Below, piece after piece: positions 11,470-57,852 of a DNA stretch of 64,000 nucleotides. The stretch is taken from assembly GCA_947462335.1 (NCBI GenBank), contig OX381710.1:29441004-29505003 (forward strand), in the 5' to 3' direction. Source of the DNA: Harmothoe impar (taxonomy: Eukaryota > Annelida > Polychaeta > Phyllodocida > Polynoidae). Under the pieces are notes generated by a model. It was not told the origin of the DNA. It saw nothing but the letters and a program-made list of their open reading frames with translations, and searched no databases. How positions within the stretch are numbered: the first letter of the stretch is position 1; the number at the start of each line of letters is the position of its first letter. A program made the position numbers and the translations under genes.

Positions 11470-12740
11470 GTTACTAGACTTGTGAACTACCTGATCCCCC
11501 ACCCTGCGTTGTGTATGATATTTGGTGGTGATGTGAACTGACTAATCCACTCGCCCTTTATACTTTCTATTCATTACATATTATTGTTATTACCTGCCTG
11601 TTCACCCACTCTGCTTTGTGTATATTATTTCTTGTTCCCTTTCTCTACTGTTTGTATACTACTTATGCCTGCTGGTATGTTGAACCATCTGCTTGGCTGC
11701 CTTCTTTCAATAGAGGTCCTACTGTTGGTTTTGTGAACTGCCTGTTCCCACACCTTACTTTCCATATACATGTACTATACTGGTTGGTTTTGTAAACTAC
11801 TTGCACACACACCTTCTGATTTCAATATACTACTTACTGGTTTTGTGAACTGCTTTTTCCTACACCTAACTTTCTGTATACTACTTAGGGAGTGTTCATT
11901 ATTTATGGCAGGGGGGGGGTGAGAATTTGAGGGGGGGGGACAATTTTTTTTAGGGGTATTCAAAGGGGGGGGAGGGCTTTTGTTTTTACCCTATTCTTAG
12001 GGGGGGGGGGGCTTTTTTTTTAGGGGTATTCCTAAAAATGCCTGTGTTATATTTTACCAAATTGTGTCAATATTTTCTAAATTTTCTAAAATTGTCCTCA
12101 AACTCCCAGCAAATTTCTCACTGCATCACTTTTCACTCAGAATAGCCCACCGTTTTGTCAGTCTTCAAAAAAGTGCTGGCCTCATGTAAGCACTGAAGGT
12201 ATGGGAGCTTCCAATTTATAAGGTGAGGTTTGACTATTATCACTCACTAGCGAGTATCATGAGACGTTTACACTAAAACACCTTACGAATGGATGTATTT
12301 GTTGCAAGGTTAGTAAATTGTAGGTAAAAAAGTGCCCAGGATTAAATGCATACAATTAGTAGACACCAACATCGTTTTTGTAATAAAGTTGAAAATGATC
12401 CAGGGTGAGGGGGGGGGGCGCTTTTTTTTCAACCTATTCCGAGGGGGGGGGGCCATTTTTTTCAACCTATTCCAAGGGGGGGCCAATTATTTTTGACGTA
12501 TTCGATTTGCCAAACGCTCACCCCCCCCCCCTGCCATAAATAATGAACACTCCCTTACTAGTTTTGTGAAATACTACAGGCCGGTTTGTAAACGGCTTGC
12601 TCACATACCTTACTTTCACTATACTACTTACTGGTTTTGTGACCTGCCTGTTCCAGCACCCTGCACATTCGGTAAACGAGCTACTGATGTTGTAAGCTGC
12701 ATTTTGAGTATAAAACTTACTCATATGTTCAACTCATTAC
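11470..12740. repeat. Degenerate 50-65-bp tandem repeats split by a MITE
   Basis: Repeats of TACTGGTTTTGTGAACTGCCTGTTCC type run from about 11470 to 11884 and resume at 12558 after MITE copy C. The insertion therefore landed inside a pre-existing array. Confidence 0.55.
11888..12554. mobile_element. Harbinger-like MITE, copy C
   Basis: Ends GGGAGTGTTCATTATTTATG and reverse complement, flanked by TTA at 11885-11887 and 12555-12557. It is 667 bp, about twice the size of copies A and B, and represents a diverged subfamily (CAT/TGGCA in place of TTTTAACA). Confidence 0.75.
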
Positions 12741-14170
12741 TTTCCCGTCTTTCCCTGTTCCAACGATATTACAAGTTTTCAGTCTACTACTTCCTTGTGA
12801 TGGATCATCCTCCGTGCTTTCCATATAATTATGAACTGTTTGTAAGCCAGAACCCTTTTCTGTGAACCTGAACTACTCACAGGTGTTGAGGTTAAACTTA
12901 CGTACCGAATGGAAGATGAACTCATGGAACTCATATATGGATGGAAATACCTGTCCGTTATGGCCAGAGGAATTCGTTTATTACAAACACAATCATTCCG
13001 TGCAACACTTCCAATGCAAGGTTTCAAAATTATTACCTCGTGCAATGTTATCAAATATTCAATGTTGTCATAGTTACTGCCTATTCCAGTCACACACATT
13101 CCTTATGTATTACCAGGGTATTAAAACAAAAGTGTATTACTTAAACCAATCACCTTCCTATCCCTAAAATGTTAATATGTTAATTTAATTGCAGATATTA
13201 CATTCACGCCCCTCTAACATTGGAATGCACTGAGCCCTGGTATTTCTATATTTAGCAGTGGGCCACATATATCAGTAACAAAAAATAACATGTTGTATAC
13301 TTTCCATCTGCATTCGACTATATTTATGAAAACAGAAGTGGTTAATACTACAGTGCTACACAATGGGTGGGATGTAAAATGAATATGAAACGGTAATTAT
13401 TGCTTATTGCTGTCTACAATAGAATTTTCCCAACTGAATAGTATTATGGCACAAGGCATGATAATGACTGAGTTAACTTTGTAGCATTAGGATGCTTGTT
13501 CTCCAAAAGCATGTTCATCTACTTTTGCTTATATAAATAAATCAGAACTGTGGTGAGTGTGTATAAAATTGCAATGGTTTAGGAAGTACACGTGATCATT
13601 GGCCAATGGCGTATTACTGTAGTATATATTGTACACCTATTTGATAACCAACCGTAATGATAATCATTAAGCATATACTTATTGCTAAATACACAAACAT
13701 ATTACATATTGATACATCTATAGTGGTAAAATCGATTTAGCAATAATCCATCCATATTTTTAACAAAGCAAAATGATAACCTTAGTAGTTTAATACATCG
13801 TGTTAAGTTAATCCAGATTTCATACATTTACACATCAAGTAATGCATATCATAAATCAATGGTGATACAATGATTTCAGTAAAAACCTAATAGGACATGC
13901 ATAACAATTATATAGTACATTTAAAAGAAAATGGTTCTGGGTGCAAACAAAGATTTAACATTTCCATCATAATGTGGGTCTGGATAGTAATGATACTATT
14001 GAGTTTCCTCTTGTATTGAGGCAAGTGTCTGGCAACATTTGCCTTTCCAAAAGTATAAAAACAAGAGCCACAACATGGCAGACCATAGCAGGAATACTGC
14101 AGTTCCTATGCATACAGTCCATTCTGAAGGACATGACAAGCGGAAATTCTCAATATGCCTTGTTAATCAC
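12741..14170. other. Non-coding stretch, nothing recognised
   Basis: AT-rich sequence. The short open frames have no domain motif or splice support. Confidence 0.4.
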
Positions 14171-14517
14171 TGTTGATAGATGGACCATAACACAGTCCAA
14201 GATTGCTGATGGATGGGCCATCACACAGTCCAAGATTGTTGATAAATGGGCCATCACACAGTCCAAGATTCATTGTTGATGGATGGGCCATCACACAATC
14301 CAAGATTCATTGTTGATGGATGGGCCATATCAGACAGTCAAAGATCGTTGATGGATGGACCATATCAGACAGTCCAAGATTATTGATAGATGGGCCATAT
14401 TAGACAGTCCAACATTATTGATGGATGGGCCATATCAGACAGTCCAAGATTATGGACGGATGGGCCATCAGACAGTCCAAAATAGTTGATCGATGGACCA
14501 TCACACAGTCCAAAATG
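14171..14517. repeat. Minisatellite, about 36-bp unit
   Basis: About ten imperfect copies of GTTGATGGATGGGCCATCACA followed by CAGTCCAAGATT. An open frame crosses it only because the unit length is close to a multiple of three. Confidence 0.8.
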
Positions 14518-14984
14518 AGACGCACTATACATGTGTACATGAGACAGCGGAACTTATGCCACAGGCAGCTTATGATTATTGCTTCCCTAATGTCTGAGCA
14601 AAATTATGAGCCTGGTATAATATGTGCGCTTGTGACCTCTCGTTAAAGAAACGACCGGGAACTACAACTAGACTCAGAGTGGGAAAAGTCATCTCCAATA
14701 GCATGTAGCACATCAACCCATAGGGGAAGTCATGCGACTTATTTCCAAACGAAGCATGTACTATTTTTCTTCTCATCATTCTGAAGCATTATAACTTATC
14801 TCCTTGCGCCTCTTTCCTATGATATAGTTTGCACACAACGTCATTACAACCACATCTCCAGTCCAAAACTCTATTGTTGGAGACTGTAAACCAATTTGCA
14901 AGGAGAGGATGTGCCACAAGTATTGTCCAGTTGATGAAGGAGACATCCTTATTAAATGAAGTAACAATTGCAAAGATATTGTAA

Positions 14985-50154
<35,170 letters not shown>

Positions 50155-50554
50155 CTGAAACATGATAGTTGAAATTAGCACAACAATGAGAGGATTAATA
50201 TAGTCTCATTAGTCTATTAGTTACCTACACAATTATTGTAAAGGAAGCCTGGAAGACATTTATATCAACCACAATATAGAAAAGAGGTTTTAATAGTGTG
50301 GGTATGAAATGTAGGACAGAGTGGTGTGAACCTATCATTTTGTCCAGCTGTCCAGTATGGATGAACAAAGTGGTCACTCAGATACTTTCTTAACTGGCGG
50401 ACTAATATGTGACCCTGAAATGCTGACATAGACAATGCAATCACAGAATTTTGCACATATCTAAGGTCATACATTGTTCTATCACATACATATTGAAAGT
50501 ATACCACTGTGAGACATACCAATGTCTCTGGGTTGACCTCAGCTTTTCATACAT

Positions 50555-51910
50555 GTACTGTTAGAAGTAAGTAGTGTTCCTGTACACCAAATACTGGGGG
50601 CAACTTTGGTTCCAGTAGATTGTGCTGTAGACCTACAGCAAGTGAGCTTTTGTATATTTACAGCACTATGTACTGTATAGGGACAGCAGAATCTTTTGTT
50701 ACTGTACAGCAAAATTGATTGTAAATCATAGTCTGAAGGTCCTGGGTTCATCCCCCAGTGCTGGTGACATTTTTAACCATCCATGTGAGGGAAAAACGAT
50801 TTTAGGTGAATGTAGGTAAAACAAGAGAAGTGGCTCCGCCAAGGATTGAACTCACCACCTGTGGTGTTGGAGACAGGCGCTGATCCGTTGCGCCACAGAG
50901 CCAGTGTTACAAACATTCATATTGGGATATATCTCTACTCTACTTCTCAACTGATTAATAATAATTTGTAAAGGTCTGGGGTTCGCCTCCCAGTGCTGGA
51001 GATTTTTAATCATCCATGTGAGGGAAAAACTGAATTTTAGGTGGATGTAGGTGAAACAAGAGAAGTGGCTCCACCAAGGATTGAACTCACCACCTGTGGT
51101 GTTGGAGACAGGCGCTGATCCGTTGCACCACAGAGCCGGTGTTACAAACATTCATACTGGGACATATCTCTACTCTACTTCTCAACTGATTAATAATAAT
51201 TTGTAAAGGTCTGGGGTTCGCCTCCCAGTGCTGGTGATACTTTTAATCATCCATGTGAGGGAAAAACAAATTTTAGGTGGATGTAGGTGAAACAAGAGAA
51301 GTGGCTCCACCAAGGATTGAACTCACCACCTGTGGTGTTGGAGGCAGGCGCTGATCCTTTGCGCCACAGAGCCGATGTTACAAACATTCATATTGGGACA
51401 TATCTCTACTCTACCTCTCAACTGATTAATAACAACTTGTAAAGGTCTGGGGTTCGCTTCCCAGTGCTGGTGATATTTTTAATCATCCATGTGAGAGAAA
51501 AACGAATTTTAGGTGGATGTAGGTGAAACAAGAGAAGTGGCTCCACCAAGGATTGGACTCACGACCTGTGGTGTTGGAGGCAGGCGCTGATCCTTTGCGC
51601 CACAGAGCCGGTGTTACAAATTGTCATATTAGGATATAAGCTACCTCTGCCATGTCTGTATTAAATGAGCCACAGCCTTGTTGCTAAAGATCCCTGATGA
51701 GAGGTGGCTAGACCTAGGATCGATCCAACGACCTCTCGTGTACATATTACAGGGAAAAGTACTGTAGATCTACAAGTCACTCCCGTAACCTGCATCTACA
51801 GTAACAGAATTGTACATGTACAGTAGAATTTGCTGTATCATTATTTACAGCTAAAGTGCTGTACACTTACAGCAAATTTTGCTGTTCACGAACAACAACT
51901 TTTTACAGTG
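50555..51910. mobile_element. MITE with TGCTGTA half-palindromes, carrying a tRNA-like tandem array
   Basis: The left part (ACTGTTAGAAGTAAGTAG, TGCTGTAGACCTACAGCA) and right part (GTACACTTACAGCAAATTTT, TTTTTACAGTG) match the family at 9885-10746. The middle is occupied by four copies of a 236-bp unit. Confidence 0.65.
50740..51620 (-). repeat. Four tandem 236-bp units, each with a tRNA-like element
   Basis: Units are spaced 235-237 bp (marker GTGGCTCC at 50830, 51065, 51301, 51538). Read on the minus strand each has GGCTCTGTGGCGCAACGGAT (A-box-like), GAGTTCAATCC (B-box-like) and a 7-bp acceptor-like stem GGCTCTG/CGGAGCC. The anticodon arm is malformed, so these are tRNA-derived SINE-like units rather than functional tRNA genes. 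Confidence 0.72.
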
Positions 51911-53000
51911 TGGGCCTGCATTTGTAATTTGATAGATATAGTTAGAGCAATCCAAGTAGATAAATGATAATGCATACCTTCAATTCCAGGTTTTTCCACT
52001 GACTGAGGCTGAGCATTCTCGCCCACCATAATATCATCATTTGTCATCTTAATCATTATCATGTATGTGCTAATGCAATATGAAAAATGCACATCAAACT
52101 ATGTAACTGATCTCAATAGGTTGCATTATCGTTTCCATGTTCCGGATGTGATGGCAACGGAATAGAAGGTTCCTCCATGGCTCAGAGTACAGGCAATCTA
52201 AGGCAAAATTTGATAAATTTAGCAAATGAAATGTTTGTTGTTGCTATGGTTTCCAAATTTATCTTTTTCTTCTTCACACAGGGGTTTTGGCATGAGAAAG
52301 GTATGTCAGGACAACAAATTCCACTGTTGCAGATTTACGTATGGCATACTAAGCATGTTGCAGATATCTTACTTTAGGCAAATAGTTCTGGGCCCCTGAG
52401 GGTCAAGAGGTCCAATGGTATTTCACATTGCCTACCCTTCTAGGTTAATTCCCCTTCTCAATAGGACCATTTCAAGGTACATGTATTACGCGACCAATTC
52501 CGTTAGAAAATAAGGCTTTCGAGGTTACATGTTTTAAATGATGCCCTCTTGGCAGCATCTCGGATCAAAGGGGCTCCCGGTAAAAGATTGCAGCTGCCTA
52601 CCCTTTTGTGTTGATTCCTCTCATTAATATGATCATTAAATTAAATTATAATTATCAAAATTTTTGAGCTATTACATGACGGATTCTGTTTGTAAATAAG
52701 GATTTCAGAAAAATTCTCATGGCGGCCATGTTGGATTTAGGATTTGTGGTCAAATTATGTATTGCCTAGCATTCTCGGTTAATAGAGGGGGTCGAAATGA
52801 ACCAATATCCGTTTCAGGGTGTTGTTCCACTAGTAGGTTCTCTTTGAACCCTTAACTTCCCATAAAATGCCAAAACAAAGATGTCTGCCCCAACTGTAAT
52901 GATGGGTTTTCAGGGTGGATCAGCATCTTCAATTCTTTGTATCCTACCTGCTTTCAAACGTTTATGAAAAGAAAACCATGATTCAAACACATATTGCCTG
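51911..53000. other. Intergenic stretch, nothing recognised
   Basis: No supported gene upstream of the mosaic gene here. The missing start-codon exon may be in this interval or further up. Confidence 0.4.
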
Positions 53001-54506
53001 CACTGTAAAAATATTCTGTTGAATATACGGAGAATCAATGCAAAACTTTATGGTGGATCACTGTAAATGTGATTACGGTGAGGCAATGTTAAGTCAACCA
53101 ATTTTACTGTGAATATCTGTAATCCAGTTTGGTGAACCACAGTTTATTCATTTACGGTGAATATTTACGGTCTTGTAAAAATATTCCGTTGAATATACAG
53201 AGAATCAATGTAAAATTTTACGGTGGATCATCATTATATATTATTACAGTGAGGCAATGTAAAATCGATCAATTTTACTTTGAATATCCGTAATTCAGCA
53301 CAGTGAAACACAGTTTATTTTACAGTGAAACACAGTGTATTTATTTTATGATTTAATTGATGTTTAGTTTTATCACACCAGGTGAAAGTTTGGTTCATGA
53401 GGAGATTTTCATGGATGCTAAGAACACCTTTCTTGTGGTCATAAGGAAATTATATAGATAAACAGCTGTAAGGTTTGCTCTGTAGCCATCCTAGAGTGAC
53501 TTCTTCTCATGGATTGGCATAACAAAGTGTCATGAAACATTTTAATAAATAATTAAAACAAAACCTGGGAAATTGTAACATCAGGGGGAATGGCCATAAA
53601 TGCTCTAAACATGATATTTCAGGAGATAAAGCTAAAAATGTGAATACTTAAGAGAAAATTACCTTAGACTAACCTTTCGCAAGGAATCTTTTGAAGCTAT
53701 TATCAAGATTCTAATTTCATTCTAAATTGGTCTTATTTGGAATGTAAAAAGAATGTTTCTAGCCATTTTTAGCCCATTTGTTGACATGTGGTTGCCATGG
53801 CAACCACCAAGTCATTCTTTTGGAATAAAGATTATCTCTCTCCGATTGCCCCATCCATGAGGATTTCAGAACTGAAAACAGAAATCCAATATTCCTACCA
53901 GATCCAAATCTATGTACAATAATATGAATTTATTGGTTTAATTTCTAATAGTTACGATTTATATGGATTATCTGAAAATAGATTGATATGTGACCGCATT
54001 GCAGTCTATCCTGAATTCCTACATGTCCCTACCATCCCATGTTTAAGATGTCATTTCTCAGCAACTATTTCAAATATTTTGATGCTTGAAGAATCAAATT
54101 GTAGCTGAAGACATGAACTTAAATAAAGGTGTTTTCCCCTAATGTCACGTTTTCCCACGTTTTGTCACTTATAAGGCTCTCATAGACTGATTCCTAATGA
54201 TTAGGCCTGAAGTCTTGACACTAACATGCTATTGCTGATTGGACATGGTACCAAATTTGGCATGGAACCATATTGATTACAGAGTTAGGTATAGGTGGAT
54301 AAATGGACTGTATGGCACTGTATTGAAATGACAGTGATGTCCCGTATTCTGTTAGAATAACGGTGATTCACTGGCAACCCTGGGTGACAGACTTTCACTG
54401 CTAAAATCACGGTGAACTTGAAACAACAGTGACCGTTACTTTTACAGTGAAAGTCCAACACCAAGTGCTGCCAGTGAATCTCCATTTCGGAATTATTTTT
54501 ACAGTG
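53001..54506. mobile_element. MITE with CACTGTAAAAATATT ends, interrupted by another MITE
   Basis: Same family as 16094-16958: starts CACTGTAAAAATATTCTG, ends ATTATTTTTACAGTG. Compared with that copy, an extra piece of about 620 bp is inserted between CATTTTA and TAAGGCTCTC. Confidence 0.75.
53550..54167. mobile_element. Nested MITE, second copy of the 41265-41880 family
   Basis: Shares AAACCTGGGAA, GGCCATAAATGCTCTAAACA and CCCACGTTTTGTCAC with 41265-41880. The left terminus is altered (AATAAATAATTAAAAC replaces TGTGACG). Confidence 0.75.
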
Positions 54507-56109
54507 TAGACTTCTTCTAATGATAATTGTAATTTATCTCCCATATAGAACTTTGTCAAAAAAGATTATCCAGTTGTCCTAAGTTACAGCGATGGATTAT
54601 GCCCTCTTCTGTCATTCCCCTTTGTATGTAGAAATACCACACATTAGATGTATTTAGTTAAAAGCAGGAATGCCACTTCATCATGTGACAGCCATGGGAA
54701 TATTCATCTTCTCAGGTGGCATAGTAGGCAGAGTTCAATCGCTCATGTGACCTATTGCAGTGGGTTTATTTGATACAGTGGTCACAGTACCCAGAGGTAT
54801 GTCCTAAGCCCCATTGACCTGATTTGACCCAATCTCTGTACTCAGGAGGATACCTACAACCTCCTATACTCCTCCCTCCCAGGTACCCTCAAAAGTGGGC
54901 TGAGAGAGGAGGGTGGGTTGATGGGTGTGTGGGAAGGTTGGGGTGTCAGTAGAAGAGCTGACATGGTGTCCGGATGAGGGTATGTCAACAGAGCTTTCTC
55001 TCTGTATCCCCTCAGTGGAAACTGGTTACCAACTGGAGGTCCTCCACACCTGAGCCCGTCTCACGGTGTATGCTGGTGGCCCATCTATAACTATAACCTG
55101 CTGGTGGGAGGCAGGGGGAAGGGTGGTGAGGAAGCCATGTGTGTAGGGTGTGGGGGGAGGGGGACTGGGTTAGACTCTGGTATGTAGGCCTGGCTGGGTA
55201 CCATATTTGGATCCAATGTTTGCCATGACCAAAATCAAACGCTGTCCTCCCCATGGTGCTTACTTTCACTAGTATAGTTCTGGATTAATGTCCATGCTCC
55301 AATAGCCTAGGACAAGAGTAGATACTACATGTAAATGGACATCTCAGTGATTGTTGTAGCCCCCTGACCTATACACGAGATACCCTTTCACCTGATGCAT
55401 CGAGTTGCTCTAGATAGTGCAATCATTCAACATTTTATCGGACTGACACTTTTTAAATCTTTAAAAATAATTTCTGACGTAACATATTTTCAGTCTCCTA
55501 TACACTTGAATAACATTTTCGGCTTTCTGTTTTCTTTTTCTGAATGGAATCCATATGATTTTAAAAATATCACAACTAGTCTATTAGGTCTCAATAAGAT
55601 ATATTCCTTGTGTGTAGGCATTTGATGTCGTGGAATCAACTTCTTTTCTTTCCATCTCCCCCCCCCCATTTTCTTCCTTTTACAACAGACTTCATCTGGG
55701 GTTGACAAAAGAAACCTAATAGTTGGAGAGTGGGGGATTGGCAGGGGTTCGAGCCTAGTCTCTACATGTAGGATCAGGCATGGATCAGCCCACCAGATTG
55801 CTAGTATTTTTCCTCCCAAGGCCATCTGGGTCCTGGATCCCAGCTTGGAGATCTAGAGGATCTTGCAGTCTGTTAGAGCAAAGCTGACACAAACCAACAT
55901 TGACTAGAGGGATGAAGTGCGTAGGCGTGGGTGGGTAGTGGATGGGTAGAACAGGGGACACACAGGTCAGAGCTCTGTGTGTGAATCCTGATGGGGCACA
56001 ATGATCAAAATGAAAAATTACAACTCCTTGAATATAATCTATTTCTATATAAACGCTGATTTCCCCCCACCCTTCAAATAAATCACGTTGAAATAATTTT
56101 TTAAGAGAC
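54507..56109. other. Intergenic stretch, nothing supported
   Basis: Short open frames without splice or domain support. Confidence 0.35.
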
Positions 56110-57464
56110 CTGGCGCATGACTAAAGTGTCCTGGTCGTTTCAAAACTGATTTTGTGTACTCTTCATCGATACATATTGGCTGATGAGGGACGAAGGGAGA
56201 TGCATGCACTGTGTTTGGAAAGTGAGTCACAGGTCCATAACCCAACTCTGTCCCATGGAACCCTGACACTATCATGAATAATGCCCATAACAGTATTAGT
56301 ACATTGTGTGACCAGAAGCAGAACACACCAGTATATGTGTGATTGTGCATGACGCTTGGTGATATCATAAAGCCTGGCATAAAGCCGCCTCAGATTTTGA
56401 CCAGGAGTGAGTTGCAAAATACAAAGGGAATAAACGACTAGGACAAAACTATGCAAATGATGGCTACACATTTTCATTCATTACAGCCAATGGCGCCATA
56501 ATGGAAACTTTGAATATCACAGCATCGTTTAAATAGCATCCTAGTTCACTAGAGAAAACAGGTGTCATTCTGTGCTAGTAGTTGGTCTATGTCTGGAGAT
56601 CAGATAAGTAAGTCGGGGAAGAACCCCTTGTACAAGGAGATTTGTAGGATCTGTTTGAACAGTCAAGCCTTCGGGGGTATGTCTGTTTAGAAAGGTAGCT
56701 CAGGCCTCCAGCACTGAGCAACGACACCAGCATAAGAATAAGGAACTCATCTTCCTTATTTCTACCAACCACATCATATAGATTCTAATGCAATTAGAAT
56801 TATTTTGAAATTGCAAAGCTATCTGATAAAATAGCATGAACCCATGTTGAATATAGTTTCTCATTTAAACTGATGTATTTAAATGCATATCCATAGCTAC
56901 AGACCATGTCATGGTTGCAGAAACACCCGTTTACTAGCACTCAGATTACCGTAATCCAACATTACACAAGCCGATCCCCAAGTCATGAGCACGATCCTGG
57001 AATTTACATACATATACTCCTCTCAAATATCACCAAGGCTCAAATGTGGGTTTACAAGTTCAAGGAGCTATGTGACACACAACCATGCGAAAGCCCTCTA
57101 GGTGTCTATAAAACACCCAGGGCACTACCCATCAAAGCGGTGTAAAGAATAGAAATAGTTCTAGAAAAACTATCACGTTGTATTGATGATGCTATGTAAA
57201 ATAGGAACAAACCAGTGAAAATGTAGGAATATTAAAGATGATTTTTTTAAAGAATTATACTTAAAAAGAGCTCACATCTAGTGGCGTGCATACACCTAAA
57301 GAATAGTATCTTATAATAAAGTGGACAATAAAGTTGCATTCTACCCACCTGTAGCTCGTAACCGGAAGGGCGTCTCACGAGACAGACATTGGGCTTTACG
57401 CCGACAGGTGGCACACGGGTCATCGTTGCCAGACATCTTTACACTCGTCATAACATCTCTGTAA
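56110..57464 (-). CDS. Doubtful two-exon gene fragment of unknown function
   Basis: I do not recognise this. A candidate exon at 57349-57464 follows a strong acceptor (CTTTTGTTACAG) and encodes VMTSVKMSGNDDPCATCRRK, AQCLSRETPFRLRAT, ending in phase 1 at GTGGGT. The nearest phase-1 acceptor (TATGCCAG at 56374) opens an exon encoding a hydrophobic run VLILLWALFMIVSGF and then GYGPVTHFPNTV, ending at GTCTCT. The pairing rests only on phase and splice sites. The LTR element begins 24 bp beyond the first exon, so it would sit in an intron or promoter if this gene is real. Confidence 0.2.
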
Positions 57465-57488
57465 CAAAAGACTCAGATGGTTACATAT

Positions 57489-57806
57489 TGTAGCGGGAAG
57501 GAGCCGCTGCGGAGTCTGGAGCGCAGGAGTAGTTCGTCCGCCGTCCACCAGAGGGCGCCTCCGTAGCGAGCCCTATATTAGGGCGCGCTGCGGAGTCGCG
57601 CCTCAGTCTACTTTGGCTCAAGCTTGGCGACGGACGTACTCCCTGAGCTCCGAACTCCGCAGTTGGTCATAAGAACTGTTGATGTGCCTTATGTATAAAT
57701 AATAACCTCTAGTCAAGCACTTTCCTGAATACAAGCCTTTATTCATAAACTGTCTGTGTTCTCGTGTTCCTTGCATTCCCCAGCCGGCCTTAGTCTTTCT
57801 ATTACA
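57489..57806 (+). mobile_element. 5' long terminal repeat of a Ty3/gypsy element
   Basis: Begins TGTAGCGG and ends ATTACA, giving the TG...CA inverted termini of LTRs, 318 bp. It has a GC-rich U3-like start with several CTGCGGAGTC words and a TATGTATAAATAATA stretch near 57690. The sequence right after it (TGGTGACAAGCGG from 57808) sits where the primer-binding site belongs, but I could not assign the tRNA. The 3' LTR is outside the window. Confidence 0.75.
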
Positions 57807-57852
57807 GTGGTGACAAGCGGTTTAAAAAGACAGCAAATCACGCCCGGAGAAG

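Noticed and set aside
14171..14517. CRISPR-like array
   Set aside because: Repeats are contiguous and imperfect with no unique spacers, and the genome is animal.
50830..51610. Four functional tRNA genes
   Set aside because: A- and B-box-like parts and an acceptor stem are present, but the anticodon arm does not fold with a 7-base loop and the units are tandem repeats in a transposon.
56587..56772. Minus-strand frame with a hydrophobic run (FLILMLVSLLSAGGLS)
   Set aside because: The only nearby acceptor gives a phase that does not fit the candidate exon at 57349, and no family was recognised.
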